A DNA stretch of 64,000 nt from Cyanobium sp. CZS48M (GCA_030373145.1 JAUCZK010000003.1:90240-154239), one strand, 5' to 3'. Counted from the first letter of the stretch, positions 30,818 to 38,672 are shown. Numbers and translations: made by a program. The notes: a model not told the origin generated them from the sequence alone.

Positions 30818-31647
30818 TGGTGCTGCTACGCACAGCCCCCTCCATGGCCGATCGCGTACGGCTGGCCTTCAGCCGCCGTGCCCGCCACTACAACGCCGCC
30901 GCCAGCCTGCAGCGGGCCGTGGCCTGGCGACTGGCCCGCCACTGTCGCCACCTGCCCCTCCCGGCCGGCCCGATGGCGGATCTGGGGGCGGGCACCGGTT
31001 TGCTCAGCAACGCCCTGGAGCAACAGCGGCCCGGCCTGGACCTGCTGCGCCTCGATGCCTGCGCGGCCCTGCTGGAGCAGGGAGCCCGCCAACAGACCGA
31101 GGCATCGGCCCTGGCCAGCCCCGCTGCTGCAGCTACCCAGCTGCTCTGGGACCTCAACGACGGCCTGCCCGACGGCCTGGACGGCGCGGCGTTGCTGGTG
31201 TCGAGCTTCGCGCTGCACTGGCTGGAGGATCCCTGCGCCAGCCTGGGTCAGTGGTGCGACGCCCTGGCGCCGGGGGGCTGGCTTGGGCTGGCCGTGCCCA
31301 TCGCCGGCAGCTTTCCCCAGTGGCACCAGGCCGCGGCCGCCGCCGGCGTGGCCTGCACCGCCCTGCCCCTGCCCGAGGGGGACCGCCTGCTGGCCGTGGC
31401 TGCCCCACGCCTGCAGCTGCGCCTGGCCACGTCCCTGCGCTTCAGCCAGCGCGGCCCCAGCGGCCGGTCCCTGCTGCGCCCCATGGGCGCCATCGGTGCG
31501 GGCAGCAGCAGGGCCAAACCCCTGGGGGTGGGAGGCTGGCGGCGGCTGGAGGCCCACTGGCCTCACGACCCCGACGGCCCCAGGAGCCTGAGCTGGGACG
31601 TGCTGCTGCTGCTGGGCCGCCGAACCCCCATGGGGCTGAAGCGATGA
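30817..31647 (+). CDS. bioC: malonyl-ACP O-methyltransferase
   Basis: Starts pimelate synthesis by methylating malonyl-ACP so it can enter fatty-acid elongation. The 276-aa product has RVRLAFSRRARHYNAAASLQ near the N-terminus (typical BioC start) and SAM motif I ADLGAGTGLLSNAL. LLVSSFALHWLEDP corresponds to the LNLALHW region of BioC. ATG 30817 overlaps the bioK stop by one base; ATG 30844 would also leave an intact BioC domain. The stop overlaps bioD (ATGA). Confidence 0.9.
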   Translation: MVLLRTAPSMADRVRLAFSRRARHYNAAASLQRAVAWRLARHCRHLPLPAGPMADLGAGTGLLSNALEQQRPGLDLLRLDACAALLEQGARQQTEASALASPAAAATQLLWDLNDGLPDGLDGAALLVSSFALHWLEDPCASLGQWCDALAPGGWLGLAVPIAGSFPQWHQAAAAAGVACTALPLPEGDRLLAVAAPRLQLRLATSLRFSQRGPSGRSLLRPMGAIGAGSSRAKPLGVGGWRRLEAHWPHDPDGPRSLSWDVLLLLGRRTPMGLKR

Positions 31648-32282
31648 CACGGCTGGTGGTCTGCGGCACCGACACCGATGTGGGCAAGACCGTGGTGAGC
31701 GCCCTGCTGGTGCAGGGCCTTGGGGCCCACTACTGGAAGCCGGTGCAGTGCGGTCTGGAGGAGGGGGGCGACACCGCCCGGGTGGCGGCCCTGCTGGGGC
31801 TCACCCCCAGCGAGGCCGCGGAGCGGCTGCTGCCGGAGGCCTACCGCTTCAACCATCCGGTCTCACCCCACTGGGCCGCGGAGCTGGAGCAGCGGCCGAT
31901 CGAGCTGGAGCGCCTGGCACTGCCCCTGGTGAGGGGTCCGCTGGTGGTGGAAACCGCCGGCGGCCTGCTGGTGCCCCTACGCCTCGACAGCCTCCAGATC
32001 GATCAGATCAGCCGCTGGGGCCTGCCGGTACTGCTGGTGGCCCGCAGCGGCCTGGGCACCCTCAACCACACCCTGCTGTCGGTGGAAGCCCTGCGCACCA
32101 GGGGCATCCCCCTGCTGGGCCTGGTGCTCAACGGCCCCCTCCACCCCGACAACCCCCGCACCCTGGAGACAATGACCGGGGCGCGGGTGCTGGCCTGCCT
32201 GCCCCCCCTGCCCCGGCTCGATCGCCAGGCCCTCGCCGAGCACTGGCAGGCCAGCGGCCTGGCCCGTAGCCTGGCCCGATGA
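31644..32282 (+). CDS. bioD: dethiobiotin synthetase
   Basis: ATP-dependent closure of the ureido ring. It has 212 aa from ATG 31644, with the P-loop VCGTDTDVGKTVVSALL, the substrate region YWKPVQCGLEEGGD and VVETAGGLLVPL. The frame is open upstream inside bioC, but the ATGA overlap with bioC fixes the start. Its stop overlaps the ATG of a 51-aa ORF placed before bioA. Confidence 0.95.
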   Translation: MTRLVVCGTDTDVGKTVVSALLVQGLGAHYWKPVQCGLEEGGDTARVAALLGLTPSEAAERLLPEAYRFNHPVSPHWAAELEQRPIELERLALPLVRGPLVVETAGGLLVPLRLDSLQIDQISRWGLPVLLVARSGLGTLNHTLLSVEALRTRGIPLLGLVLNGPLHPDNPRTLETMTGARVLACLPPLPRLDRQALAEHWQASGLARSLAR

Positions 32283-32434
32283 CACGTGGAAATCTGCTGG
32301 TGAGCGCGTCGGTGGCCCTGCTCTGCAGCGGCATCCTGGTGCTCTTCACCGATGTGGAAGTGGGGATGGTGCACTGGTTCAACTGCGGACCCTGGGCCTC
32401 CGAAGCAGCCCGCCTGGAGAAGCGGTGCCGCTGA
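32279..32434 (+). CDS. small predicted membrane protein between bioD and bioA (51 aa)
   Basis: ATG 32279 overlaps the bioD stop (ATGA), and the frame runs 51 codons to TGA 32432-32434, 19 bases before the likely bioA start. The product starts MTRGNLLVSASVALLCSGIL and has one hydrophobic segment (about residues 6-24), then FTDVEVGMVHWFNCGPWASEAARLEKRCR. Coupling on the 5' side and a codon pattern like its neighbours support a real gene. The function is unknown; I do not recognise a family. Three cysteines (16, 36, 50) are a notable feature. Confidence 0.6.
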   Translation: MTRGNLLVSASVALLCSGILVLFTDVEVGMVHWFNCGPWASEAARLEKRCR

Positions 32435-32453
32435 TGCAGCCCCAGCCGAACCC

Positions 32454-33722
32454 TTGAGCTGGCATCCCCATCTCTGGCACCCCACCACCCAGGTGGCCCG
32501 GGCCGATCCGCCCCTGCGGGCGGTGGCCGGCCGCGGCGCCTTGCTCGAGCTCGACGACGGCCGTGAGCTGATCGATGCCATCAGCAGCTGGTGGGTCACC
32601 CTGCACGGCCATGGCGAGCCCAGCATCGCCGCGGCGGTGGCAGAGCAGGCCCTGCGGCTGGAGCAGGTGATCTTCGCCAACTTCCGCCATCCCCAGGCCG
32701 AGCGCCTGGCCGAGCGGCTCAGTGCCGCCTCCGGGCTGCAGCGGCTGTTCTTCTCCGACGACGGCTCCACCGCCGTGGAGGTGGCCCTGAAGATGGCCTG
32801 GCAGTGGTGGCGCAACCAGGGTTCAACGCGGCGTCAGCTGATCGCCTTCGATGGGGCCTATCACGGCGACACCTTCGGGGCCATGGCCCTGGGGGAGCGC
32901 TCGCTCTTCTCCGCCCCGTTCGAGCCGCTGCTCTCGCCCGTGGCCCGCGCTCCCTGGCCCGCCACCTGGTGGGACGATCCGGAGGTGGAGCGCAAGGAAG
33001 CCGAAGCCCTCTCGGCGCTGGAGCGACTGCTGGAGGTGCCTACCGCCGCAGTGATCCTGGAGCCGCTGGTGCAGGGGGCCAGCGGCATGGCGATGGTGCG
33101 CGAGGGCTTCCTGCGCGAGCTGGAGCAACGGGTGCGTCAGGCCGGCGCCCTGCTGATCGCCGATGAAGTGATGACGGGCTTCGGCCGCACCGGCGCCCTC
33201 TTCGCCTGCGGCCGGGCTGGCATCAGACCCGATCTCGTCGCCCTCTCCAAGGGCCTCACCGGCGGCTTCCTGCCCATGGGCGTCACCCTGGCGAGCGAGC
33301 AGATCCACCAGGGCTTCATCAGCGACGACCCCAGCCACACCCTGTACCACGGCCACAGCTTCACGGCCAATCCGCTCGGCTGCGCCGCCGCCAACGCCAG
33401 CCTGGATCTGCTCCAGCAGCAGCCCGCCCTCCACGAGGGCTTTGAGGCCCGCCACCGGCCCCATCTGCAGGCCCTGTCGGGCCACCCCCTGGTGCAGCGG
33501 CCCCGGCTGTGCGGCACCATCGCCGCCTTCGATCTGGCGGTGGAGCGGCCCGGCTATCTCCATCCCGCCGGCCGCCAGCTGCAGCGCCACGCCCTCGAGG
33601 CCGGGGTGTTCCTGCGGCCCCTGGGCCATGTGGTCTATCTGCTGCCGCCGCTCTGCCTCAGCGAGCAGCAGCTGCAGCAGTGCTACGCCGTGATCCGCTC
33701 AGGCCTCGATCAGCTCAGCTGA
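32454..33722 (+). CDS. bioA: adenosylmethionine-8-amino-7-oxononanoate aminotransferase
   Basis: PLP aminotransferase making 7,8-diaminopelargonate with SAM as amino donor. The product is 422 aa if started at TTG 32454, giving (M)SWHPHLWHPTTQVARADPPL, which is where homologs begin. The frame is open to an ATG at 32352, but that part overlaps the 51-aa ORF. FFSDDGSTAVEVALKMAWQ, AYHGDTFGAMALG, IADEVMTGFGRTG and the PLP lysine near residue 266 in ALSKGLTGGFLPMG are intact. It is the last gene of the operon. bioB is not in the window. Confidence 0.94.
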   Translation: MSWHPHLWHPTTQVARADPPLRAVAGRGALLELDDGRELIDAISSWWVTLHGHGEPSIAAAVAEQALRLEQVIFANFRHPQAERLAERLSAASGLQRLFFSDDGSTAVEVALKMAWQWWRNQGSTRRQLIAFDGAYHGDTFGAMALGERSLFSAPFEPLLSPVARAPWPATWWDDPEVERKEAEALSALERLLEVPTAAVILEPLVQGASGMAMVREGFLRELEQRVRQAGALLIADEVMTGFGRTGALFACGRAGIRPDLVALSKGLTGGFLPMGVTLASEQIHQGFISDDPSHTLYHGHSFTANPLGCAAANASLDLLQQQPALHEGFEARHRPHLQALSGHPLVQRPRLCGTIAAFDLAVERPGYLHPAGRQLQRHALEAGVFLRPLGHVVYLLPPLCLSEQQLQQCYAVIRSGLDQLS

Positions 33723-33730
33723 GGCCCGTT

Positions 33731-33997
33731 TCAGGGTCCCGCCAGGATTGCTGATTCCACATCGGCGCGGCTGAGGCCATAGGGAAACAGGCGCACCGTG
33801 ACGCTGCCGTCCTGCTCCCAGCTCACCTTCAGTTCCTCCACCTCCAGCTCGATGCGGGCACTCCAGGAGGGCTGCTTCAGGTCCCAGAGGCAGGGCTCGG
33901 CGCGGTCCCGGCAGGCGCCCAGATCACTCAGCCACTGCTCCAGCGCCGGCAGCGGGTGGTTGTAGAGGGGCGTCTGAAGGGGCGGTAAGGAGCTCAT
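33731..33997 (-). CDS. DUF3143 domain-containing protein
   Basis: An 88-aa cyanobacterial protein with the family's start TPLYNHPLPALEQWLSDLGA and the strands WSARIELEVEELKVSW and VTVRLFPYGLSRADVE. Role unknown. It is often next to a J-domain gene, as here. Its first 25 codons lie within the 3' end of that gene in another frame. Its stop is eight bases from the convergent bioA stop. Confidence 0.88.
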   Translation of the reverse strand: MSSLPPLQTPLYNHPLPALEQWLSDLGACRDRAEPCLWDLKQPSWSARIELEVEELKVSWEQDGSVTVRLFPYGLSRADVESAILAGP

Positions 33998-34529
33998 CCC
34001 CGGGCAGGACTGCGGTGGAGTCTTCAGTGTGCCGCTCGGCGGGGCGCTCGATCGGAGCGGTGAGCGGTGGCTGGGTGACCAGCTCCACCCCGCGCCACCA
34101 GGCCAGGCCCAGCCCCAGCACCAGGCTGAAGAGCAACGCCATCGCCAGCAGCACCAGGGCGAACCATTCCCCCCCCGAGAAGGCCCGCCGCGCAGAGAGG
34201 GGACGACGCTCCGCGGCCAGTCCGGGCATCACGGGCCCAGGCGCCTTGGCGGCCGCTGGGCTGAGGGCCTCGACGCGCTGCAGCAGGGCCAGGCGCAGCT
34301 GGCTGTCGTAGGCGGAGCGGCGCTGGGGGTCCCCCAGCACCAGATAGGCCTCCTGAAGTCGCCGGAACTGATCCTCGGCCTCGGCCAGCGGCAGGGTGGT
34401 GGTATCGGGGTGGTACAGCTTGCTCAGGGAGCGGAAGGCCTGCCGCAGGTCCTGGGCTGTGGCCGTACTCGGCAGACCGAGCAGGCCATAGAGGGATGGG
34501 CCCGTGACCGGGTGCTCGCCGCCTGCCAC
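33924..34529 (-). CDS. J-domain (DnaJ-like) membrane protein
   Basis: About 201 aa. An N-terminal J domain (about residues 10-75) contains SLYGLLGLPSTATAQDLRQ and the HPD tripeptide in LSKLYHPDTT, so it can stimulate an Hsp70. A single membrane helix (FALVLLAMALLFSLVLGLGL, about 122-145) follows, then a Pro/Ala-rich acidic tail. The start is GTG 34529, or TTG 34532 one codon earlier; no ATG is in frame. The 3' end overlaps the DUF3143 gene by 74 bases out of frame, and the low-complexity tail corresponds to that overlap. Confidence 0.85.
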   Translation of the reverse strand: MAGGEHPVTGPSLYGLLGLPSTATAQDLRQAFRSLSKLYHPDTTTLPLAEAEDQFRRLQEAYLVLGDPQRRSAYDSQLRLALLQRVEALSPAAAKAPGPVMPGLAAERRPLSARRAFSGGEWFALVLLAMALLFSLVLGLGLAWWRGVELVTQPPLTAPIERPAERHTEDSTAVLPGDELLTAPSDAPLQPPAAGAGAVAE

Positions 34530-34585
34530 CAACCACGCGCCATGGTTGGGTGATCCTAGAGAGCTCCACCATCGGTGCTGCAGTG

Positions 34586-35329
34586 ATGACGGCCCCCGCC
34601 GACCCGGTTCCCGCTGGCCTCTGGGACAGCCTGGGCTGGGAGCCCACCCCCGAGCAGCTGCGGCAGTTGATGGCCCTGCAGCAGCAACTGCGCCACTGGA
34701 ACGCCCGCCTCAACCTCACCCGCCTGGTGGATGGCGACGATTACTGGATCGCCCAGGTGTACGACAGCCTCTGGCCCTGGCGTGAGCTGCTCAACGGTCC
34801 CCAGCCCCCCGCACAGCCCTTGCGCTGTCTGGATGTGGGCACCGGCGGCGGCTTCCCCGGCCTGGCCCTGGCGATCGCCCTGCCGCACGCCCGGCTCACC
34901 CTGGTGGATTCCGTCGGCCGCAAAGCTGAAGCGGTGAAAGCCATGGCCGCCAGCCTGGGCCTGGGCGAGCGGGTGCAGGTGCGCTGGGAGCGGGCGGAGG
35001 CCACCGGCCACGCCTCCAGTTGCCGCGGCCAGCAGGACTGGGCCATGGCGCGGGCCGTGGCCGCCGCCCCGGTGGTGGCGGAGTACCTGGTGCCCCTGCT
35101 CAGGGCCAGCGGTCGGGCCCTGCTCTACCGCGGCCTGTGGAGCCCAGAGGATCAGACCTGCCTGGAGCGGGCCGCCATCAGCCTGCGCGCCGAGGTGGAG
35201 CGGGTGGAGCGGATCGACCTGCCGGGCGGACGGGGCGTGCGCCATGCGGTGGTGCTCAGGCCCAGTGCCCCATGCCCGGCCAGCTATCCCAGGGCCGTGG
35301 GTCTGCCGGCCAAGCAACCCCTGGCCTGA
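34586..35329 (+). CDS. rsmG: 16S rRNA (guanine527-N7)-methyltransferase
   Basis: Modifies G527 of 16S rRNA. It has 247 aa from ATG 34586 (TAPADPVPAGLWDSLGW), with RLNLTRLVDGDDYWIAQVYD, SAM motif LDVGTGGGFPGLALAIALP and LTLVDSVGRKAEAVKAMA typical of RsmG/GidB. GTG 34583 and a longer start at 34550 are possible. The stop TGA abuts the convergent stop of the next gene with no spacer. Confidence 0.94.
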   Translation: MTAPADPVPAGLWDSLGWEPTPEQLRQLMALQQQLRHWNARLNLTRLVDGDDYWIAQVYDSLWPWRELLNGPQPPAQPLRCLDVGTGGGFPGLALAIALPHARLTLVDSVGRKAEAVKAMAASLGLGERVQVRWERAEATGHASSCRGQQDWAMARAVAAAPVVAEYLVPLLRASGRALLYRGLWSPEDQTCLERAAISLRAEVERVERIDLPGGRGVRHAVVLRPSAPCPASYPRAVGLPAKQPLA

Positions 35330-36538
35330 TCAGCCATCGGCCATCAGCCGCCGCACACGGCTGCCCCCCAGCCGCTCCCGCAGGCCGCGCAGCAGCGCCG
35401 GAATTCGCTGGGCCCAGGGGCTGCCCCCCAGCACCGCCAGCAGGTCGGCTTCGCTCACCTCCTGATCGAGGGCCTCGGCATTGGCGCCGGGGAACCAGTG
35501 GCTCCCCTGACCCAGCAGCCCGTAGCGGGCGCGGGCGTACGCCTCCAGGTCCCAGGCCTCCAGCAGGTTGTGCAGCCAGAGCAGCACCGGCAGGTTCAAC
35601 CCACCAGGGGTGGCCTCCCAGGCGGGCAGGCCCTCACTCCAGCTCTCCAGCCAGGGGGCGCCGAGGGCCTCCAGCCGGGCATGCTCCAGCCGCTCCTGCA
35701 CCGGGGCCAGCCAGCGCTCGGCCTCTGGCAGCAGGGCCACCGCCTGCAGGTGCAGGTCGAGATCAGCCGGGCCGGCGGCTCCGACGCTGATGGTGTGGAT
35801 CATCGCCTCGCGCAGGCAGAACAGGTCGTTGAATTCGATCGGGTGCAGCGGCGCACACAGCCCGCGGATCCGCTCGGAGGGGCTGTGCAGGTGGCCTCCC
35901 TTGTCGGTGGGGCTGATCACGAACACGCCCATGTCGTGGCGGCGGGCGGCCTCAAGGGCCGGGCGATTGTCCTGGCGGATGTAATACCAGTGCAGGTTGA
36001 TGTAATCGAAGGCATCACTGGCGATCGCCTCGAGGATCAGCGGCAGGGGCGCGTGGGTGGAGAAGCCCACATGGCCGATGCGGCCCTGCGCCTGCCAGCG
36101 CCGCACCACGTCGAGGCAGCCACCGGGCCGCAGGGTCTGCTCCAGATGCTCCGGCAGGTTGAGGCCATGGATGCCGAGCAGATCGAGCCGCTCGATGCGC
36201 AGCCGCTCAAAGCTCAGCTTCAGCTCCGCCTCGAACTGGGCGGGATCCTCGTGGGGTGGCACCTTGGTCTGGAGGATGCGCAGGGGATCGGGCACCTGCC
36301 GCAGCAGGTCCCCCAGTTGCCGCTCGGAAGTTCCGTAATGGCGGGCGGTTTCGATGTGATGAAAGCCAGCCGCCACCGCCTTCTCCAGGGTGGCGCGCAG
36401 GTTGGCCTGGCTCTGGGCCGTGATCTCAGCGGCCGGCAGGTCGCTCCAGCTCTGCTGATAGCGCATGCCCCCCAACGAGAGCACAGGCATGGGCAGTTGC
36501 GTGCGCCCGAAGCGACGGCAGGGCAGAGCCGCGATCAA
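35330..36538 (-). CDS. aldo/keto reductase (COG1453-like)
   Basis: 402 aa. The N-terminal two thirds form a TIM-barrel aldo/keto reductase: RRFGRTQLPMPVLSLGGMRY, HHIETARHYGTSERQLGDLL (catalytic Asp region replaced by ETARHYG with Tyr kept), IHGLNLPEHLEQ, HVGFSTHAPL and a VFVISPTDKGG stretch. The C-terminal ~110 residues (AWDLEAYARARYGLLGQGSHWF) correspond to the extension that in many COG1453 proteins carries a [4Fe-4S] motif, but no cysteine cluster is seen here. It starts ATG 36538, overlapping the upstream ferredoxin gene by 4 bases. Confidence 0.85.
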   Translation of the reverse strand: MIAALPCRRFGRTQLPMPVLSLGGMRYQQSWSDLPAAEITAQSQANLRATLEKAVAAGFHHIETARHYGTSERQLGDLLRQVPDPLRILQTKVPPHEDPAQFEAELKLSFERLRIERLDLLGIHGLNLPEHLEQTLRPGGCLDVVRRWQAQGRIGHVGFSTHAPLPLILEAIASDAFDYINLHWYYIRQDNRPALEAARRHDMGVFVISPTDKGGHLHSPSERIRGLCAPLHPIEFNDLFCLREAMIHTISVGAAGPADLDLHLQAVALLPEAERWLAPVQERLEHARLEALGAPWLESWSEGLPAWEATPGGLNLPVLLWLHNLLEAWDLEAYARARYGLLGQGSHWFPGANAEALDQEVSEADLLAVLGGSPWAQRIPALLRGLRERLGGSRVRRLMADG

Positions 36539-36924
36539 GGCCGAGGCAAGGTGCGCTGAACCCGGGATTGGCTCGGGTAGCCCAGGGGCAGCAGCTCCTG
36601 GGAGCGCAGGCGCTCATCGAGCTGGGGCACGTCTTCGTAGGGCACCCAATGGATGCAATCCACCGGACAGGTGTCGATCGCCTCCTGGATGGTCTCGGTG
36701 CTGTCACCGTCCTGACGGATCGCGCGAGAGCGGCCCCAGACCGGTTCCACCAGAAAAGTGTTGCCCGCCACGTGGGCGCAGTAGCGGCAGCCGATGCAGA
36801 CGGCCTCATCGACCCAAACCGCCTGCTGACGAAGACGACCTCCCAGCAGCGGCTCATGGCCACTGGGTTGTTCTCGGCTGCGGGCAGGGGCGGCGTAGGC
36901 CACCGAGGGATCCACCTCAGCCAT
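36535..36924 (-). CDS. single-cluster [4Fe-4S] ferredoxin
   Basis: 129 aa. The cluster ligands are CIGCRYCAHVAGNTF (C-x2-C-x2-C) and the distal CPVDCIHWV. The rest is a long N-terminal arm and a C-terminal helix. The pattern matches cyanobacterial/chloroplast ferredoxins of the Fer4 type. ATG 36924 overlaps the DUF1257 gene by 8 bases and the stop overlaps the aldo/keto reductase by 4, so it is translated as part of a four-gene cassette. Electron partner unknown. Confidence 0.9.
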   Translation of the reverse strand: MAEVDPSVAYAAPARSREQPSGHEPLLGGRLRQQAVWVDEAVCIGCRYCAHVAGNTFLVEPVWGRSRAIRQDGDSTETIQEAIDTCPVDCIHWVPYEDVPQLDERLRSQELLPLGYPSQSRVQRTLPRP

Positions 36925-37309
36925 CCCAGCGGGTCACCACCAGTTCAATCGAGCCATCGAGGGTGGAGGTCTGCTCGCTCACCTGGAAGCCCTCCTGGGC
37001 GGTGGCTTCCAGCACCTGGCGCAGGGCATAGCGCTGGGTGATCTGGGCGAGGAAACGCTCCACCGGAATCGGCTGCTTCCACAGGTCCAGGTCGGTGACC
37101 AGCTCATAGCTGCCGGAATCGGCATTCCAGCGGAAGCCGATGTCGCAGCCGTCGTCGCGGCTGAGGGCCACGTCGGCCAGCACGGTCTGGCCGCGGTAAC
37201 CGCGCACCGGCCGCTCCCCCAGCTCGGGGTCGTGGCCCAGGTCGCGCAGGGCCCCCAGCAGGGCCCCGCGGTCGCGCAGTTCGGTCTTGACGGTGCTGAA
37301 GTGGGACAT
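36917..37309 (-). CDS. DUF1257 / Ycf35-like protein
   Basis: 130 aa from ATG 37309, starting MSHFSTVKTELRDRGALLGA and containing ADVALSRDDGCDIGFRWN and LDLWKQPIPVERFLAQITQRYA, the core of the Ycf35/DUF1257 family found in cyanobacteria and red-algal plastids. Function unknown. The frame is open upstream to 37513, but homologs start at MSHFST. It lies between the DUF2997 gene (28-base gap) and the ferredoxin gene (8-base overlap), a conserved trio. Confidence 0.9.
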   Translation of the reverse strand: MSHFSTVKTELRDRGALLGALRDLGHDPELGERPVRGYRGQTVLADVALSRDDGCDIGFRWNADSGSYELVTDLDLWKQPIPVERFLAQITQRYALRQVLEATAQEGFQVSEQTSTLDGSIELVVTRWDG

Positions 37310-37337
37310 CGGAGCGGCCGAAGGGGACGGGTGGAAC

Positions 37338-37550
37338 TCAGGCGGAGTGTTGATGCACGCCCACGGAGGGACTGACAGCCAGGTCCGCGGCCACGAAGGC
37401 CTCGGAGGTGGAGCGGCGCTGCTGCAGCGAACCGAGTTGGTTCTCGATCCTCTCGGTGAGTTGCTCGCAGGCTGCGCCTTGGACGCCTTCCACGAGCTCC
37501 TCGACCCGCCCATCGGGGCGAATGCGGAAGCGGATGGTGGTCTGGGCCAT
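37338..37550 (-). CDS. DUF2997 domain-containing protein
   Basis: 70 aa, starting MAQTTIRFRIRPDGRVEELV, then EGVQGAACEQLTERIENQLGS and an Ala/Val tail. The DUF2997 fold is short and beta-rich, and the family is regularly next to DUF1257. It is the first gene of the DUF2997-DUF1257-ferredoxin-reductase cassette. Role unknown. Confidence 0.88.
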   Translation of the reverse strand: MAQTTIRFRIRPDGRVEELVEGVQGAACEQLTERIENQLGSLQQRRSTSEAFVAADLAVSPSVGVHQHSA

Positions 37551-37609
37551 CCAGGCTCACTCAGGTGGCTGAATGTTAACCAGGTTCCCCTGGCGCTGCC
37601 GGGGCCGCG

Positions 37610-38434
37610 TCAGCGGATCAGACCGTCTTCCACCAGGGTCTGCAGCCGCTCCAGCACCGCCGGACTCTCCAGCTGCTCCAGGGCCACCCGCGCCTCATCC
37701 CGCACCGTCGAATCGCCGTCGTGGAGCATCACCAGCACCAGCGCCTCCACCAGTTCCGCCTGGCGCGGAGCCACCAGGTGGTCGTAGAGGCGCCCGAGCG
37801 ACCAGGCGCTGTTGCTGCGCACCACCGGCTCGGAATCGATGCGCAGGCTCACCAGCAACTGGGCGGCGGCCTGGTCGGCCTTGGCCGCCCCGGTGCCGCC
37901 CACATCCGCCAGCGACCCCGCCGCCCACAGCCGCACCGCGGCGATGTCGTTCTGCAGGGCCCGGATCAGGGGGTTGAGCACGGGCGACTCGGCGTAGTTG
38001 CCCAGGCTCCAGGCCACCGCCTTGCGCACATAGCCGTTGCTGTCGTCCTGCAGCAGGGCCAGCAGAGGCGCCACCGCACGCGGATCAGGGTTGCGGCCCA
38101 GGGCATAGACCGCGCTCATGCGCAGGATTGGGCAGGTGGCCTCCAGCAGCGGCAGCAACTGCGGGATCGCCCGGGGGTCGCGGTGTTCACAGAAGATGCG
38201 CAGCCCCTGCATGCGCTGGTCATGGCCGCCCCTGAGCCACTCCAGCCCCAGGTCGCATTCAGCGGCGATGTCGGCCTCGGCGGGCTCGAGCGCATCGAGA
38301 TCTTCGAGCGGATCGCCCAGCAGCTCATGGGCCAGCTCGCCAGCCAGCAACTCCGGGTCAAAGGCCAGCTCGGCCGGACCGTGGGCGTAGGGGGGCAGGG
38401 AATCGCCTGGATCGGGCTTGGCTTGGTCGGTCAT
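37610..38434 (-). CDS. HEAT-repeat protein
   Basis: 274 aa. After an acidic N-terminal region (about 1-75) come five to six helical repeats of about 30 residues, including DPRAIPQLLPLLEATCPILR, DPRAVAPLLALLQDDSNGYV and SPVLNPLIRALQNDIAAVR, each with the P-L-L and D-x-x-V pattern of HEAT/PBS-lyase repeats. It resembles the phycobilin lyase-like HEAT family (CpcE/NblB type) in repeat style, but membership is not shown. It starts five bases after the stop of a 41-aa membrane protein gene. Confidence 0.82.
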   Translation of the reverse strand: MTDQAKPDPGDSLPPYAHGPAELAFDPELLAGELAHELLGDPLEDLDALEPAEADIAAECDLGLEWLRGGHDQRMQGLRIFCEHRDPRAIPQLLPLLEATCPILRMSAVYALGRNPDPRAVAPLLALLQDDSNGYVRKAVAWSLGNYAESPVLNPLIRALQNDIAAVRLWAAGSLADVGGTGAAKADQAAAQLLVSLRIDSEPVVRSNSAWSLGRLYDHLVAPRQAELVEALVLVMLHDGDSTVRDEARVALEQLESPAVLERLQTLVEDGLIR

Positions 38435-38439
38435 GGCCC

Positions 38440-38565
38440 TCAGCCGATCGGAGCGGGGGCGGCCATGTCACCCGGAAGCCAGATCCTGGCACTCACCGCG
38501 AACAGAGCCAGACCGAACAGCACGATGATGGCGGCTGGCAACAGGGTGGAGCGGAAGAACGACAC
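38440..38565 (-). CDS. small single-span membrane protein (41 aa)
   Basis: Read from GTG 38563-38565 as (M)SFFRSTLLPAAIIVLFGLA, then LFAVSARIWLPGDMAAPAPIG and TGA. It has one hydrophobic helix with a positively charged residue on either side. A TTG at 38577 four codons earlier is an alternative start. The stop is five bases from the ATG of the HEAT-repeat gene, suggesting co-translation. It is too short for usual gene callers. I do not recognise it; size and layout recall small photosystem or cytochrome b6f subunits, but it matches none that I know. Confidence 0.6.
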   Translation of the reverse strand: MSFFRSTLLPAAIIVLFGLALFAVSARIWLPGDMAAPAPIG

Positions 38566-38672
38566 GGCACTGGCCAAGGAGGTTCCCCATTCTGAATGCT
38601 GGGGTCATCGGACTTCCGTAGGGTTCGCCCAGTCGTGTCCGGCCCTTGGCACCCGAACCAGCCAGCGAGCGC

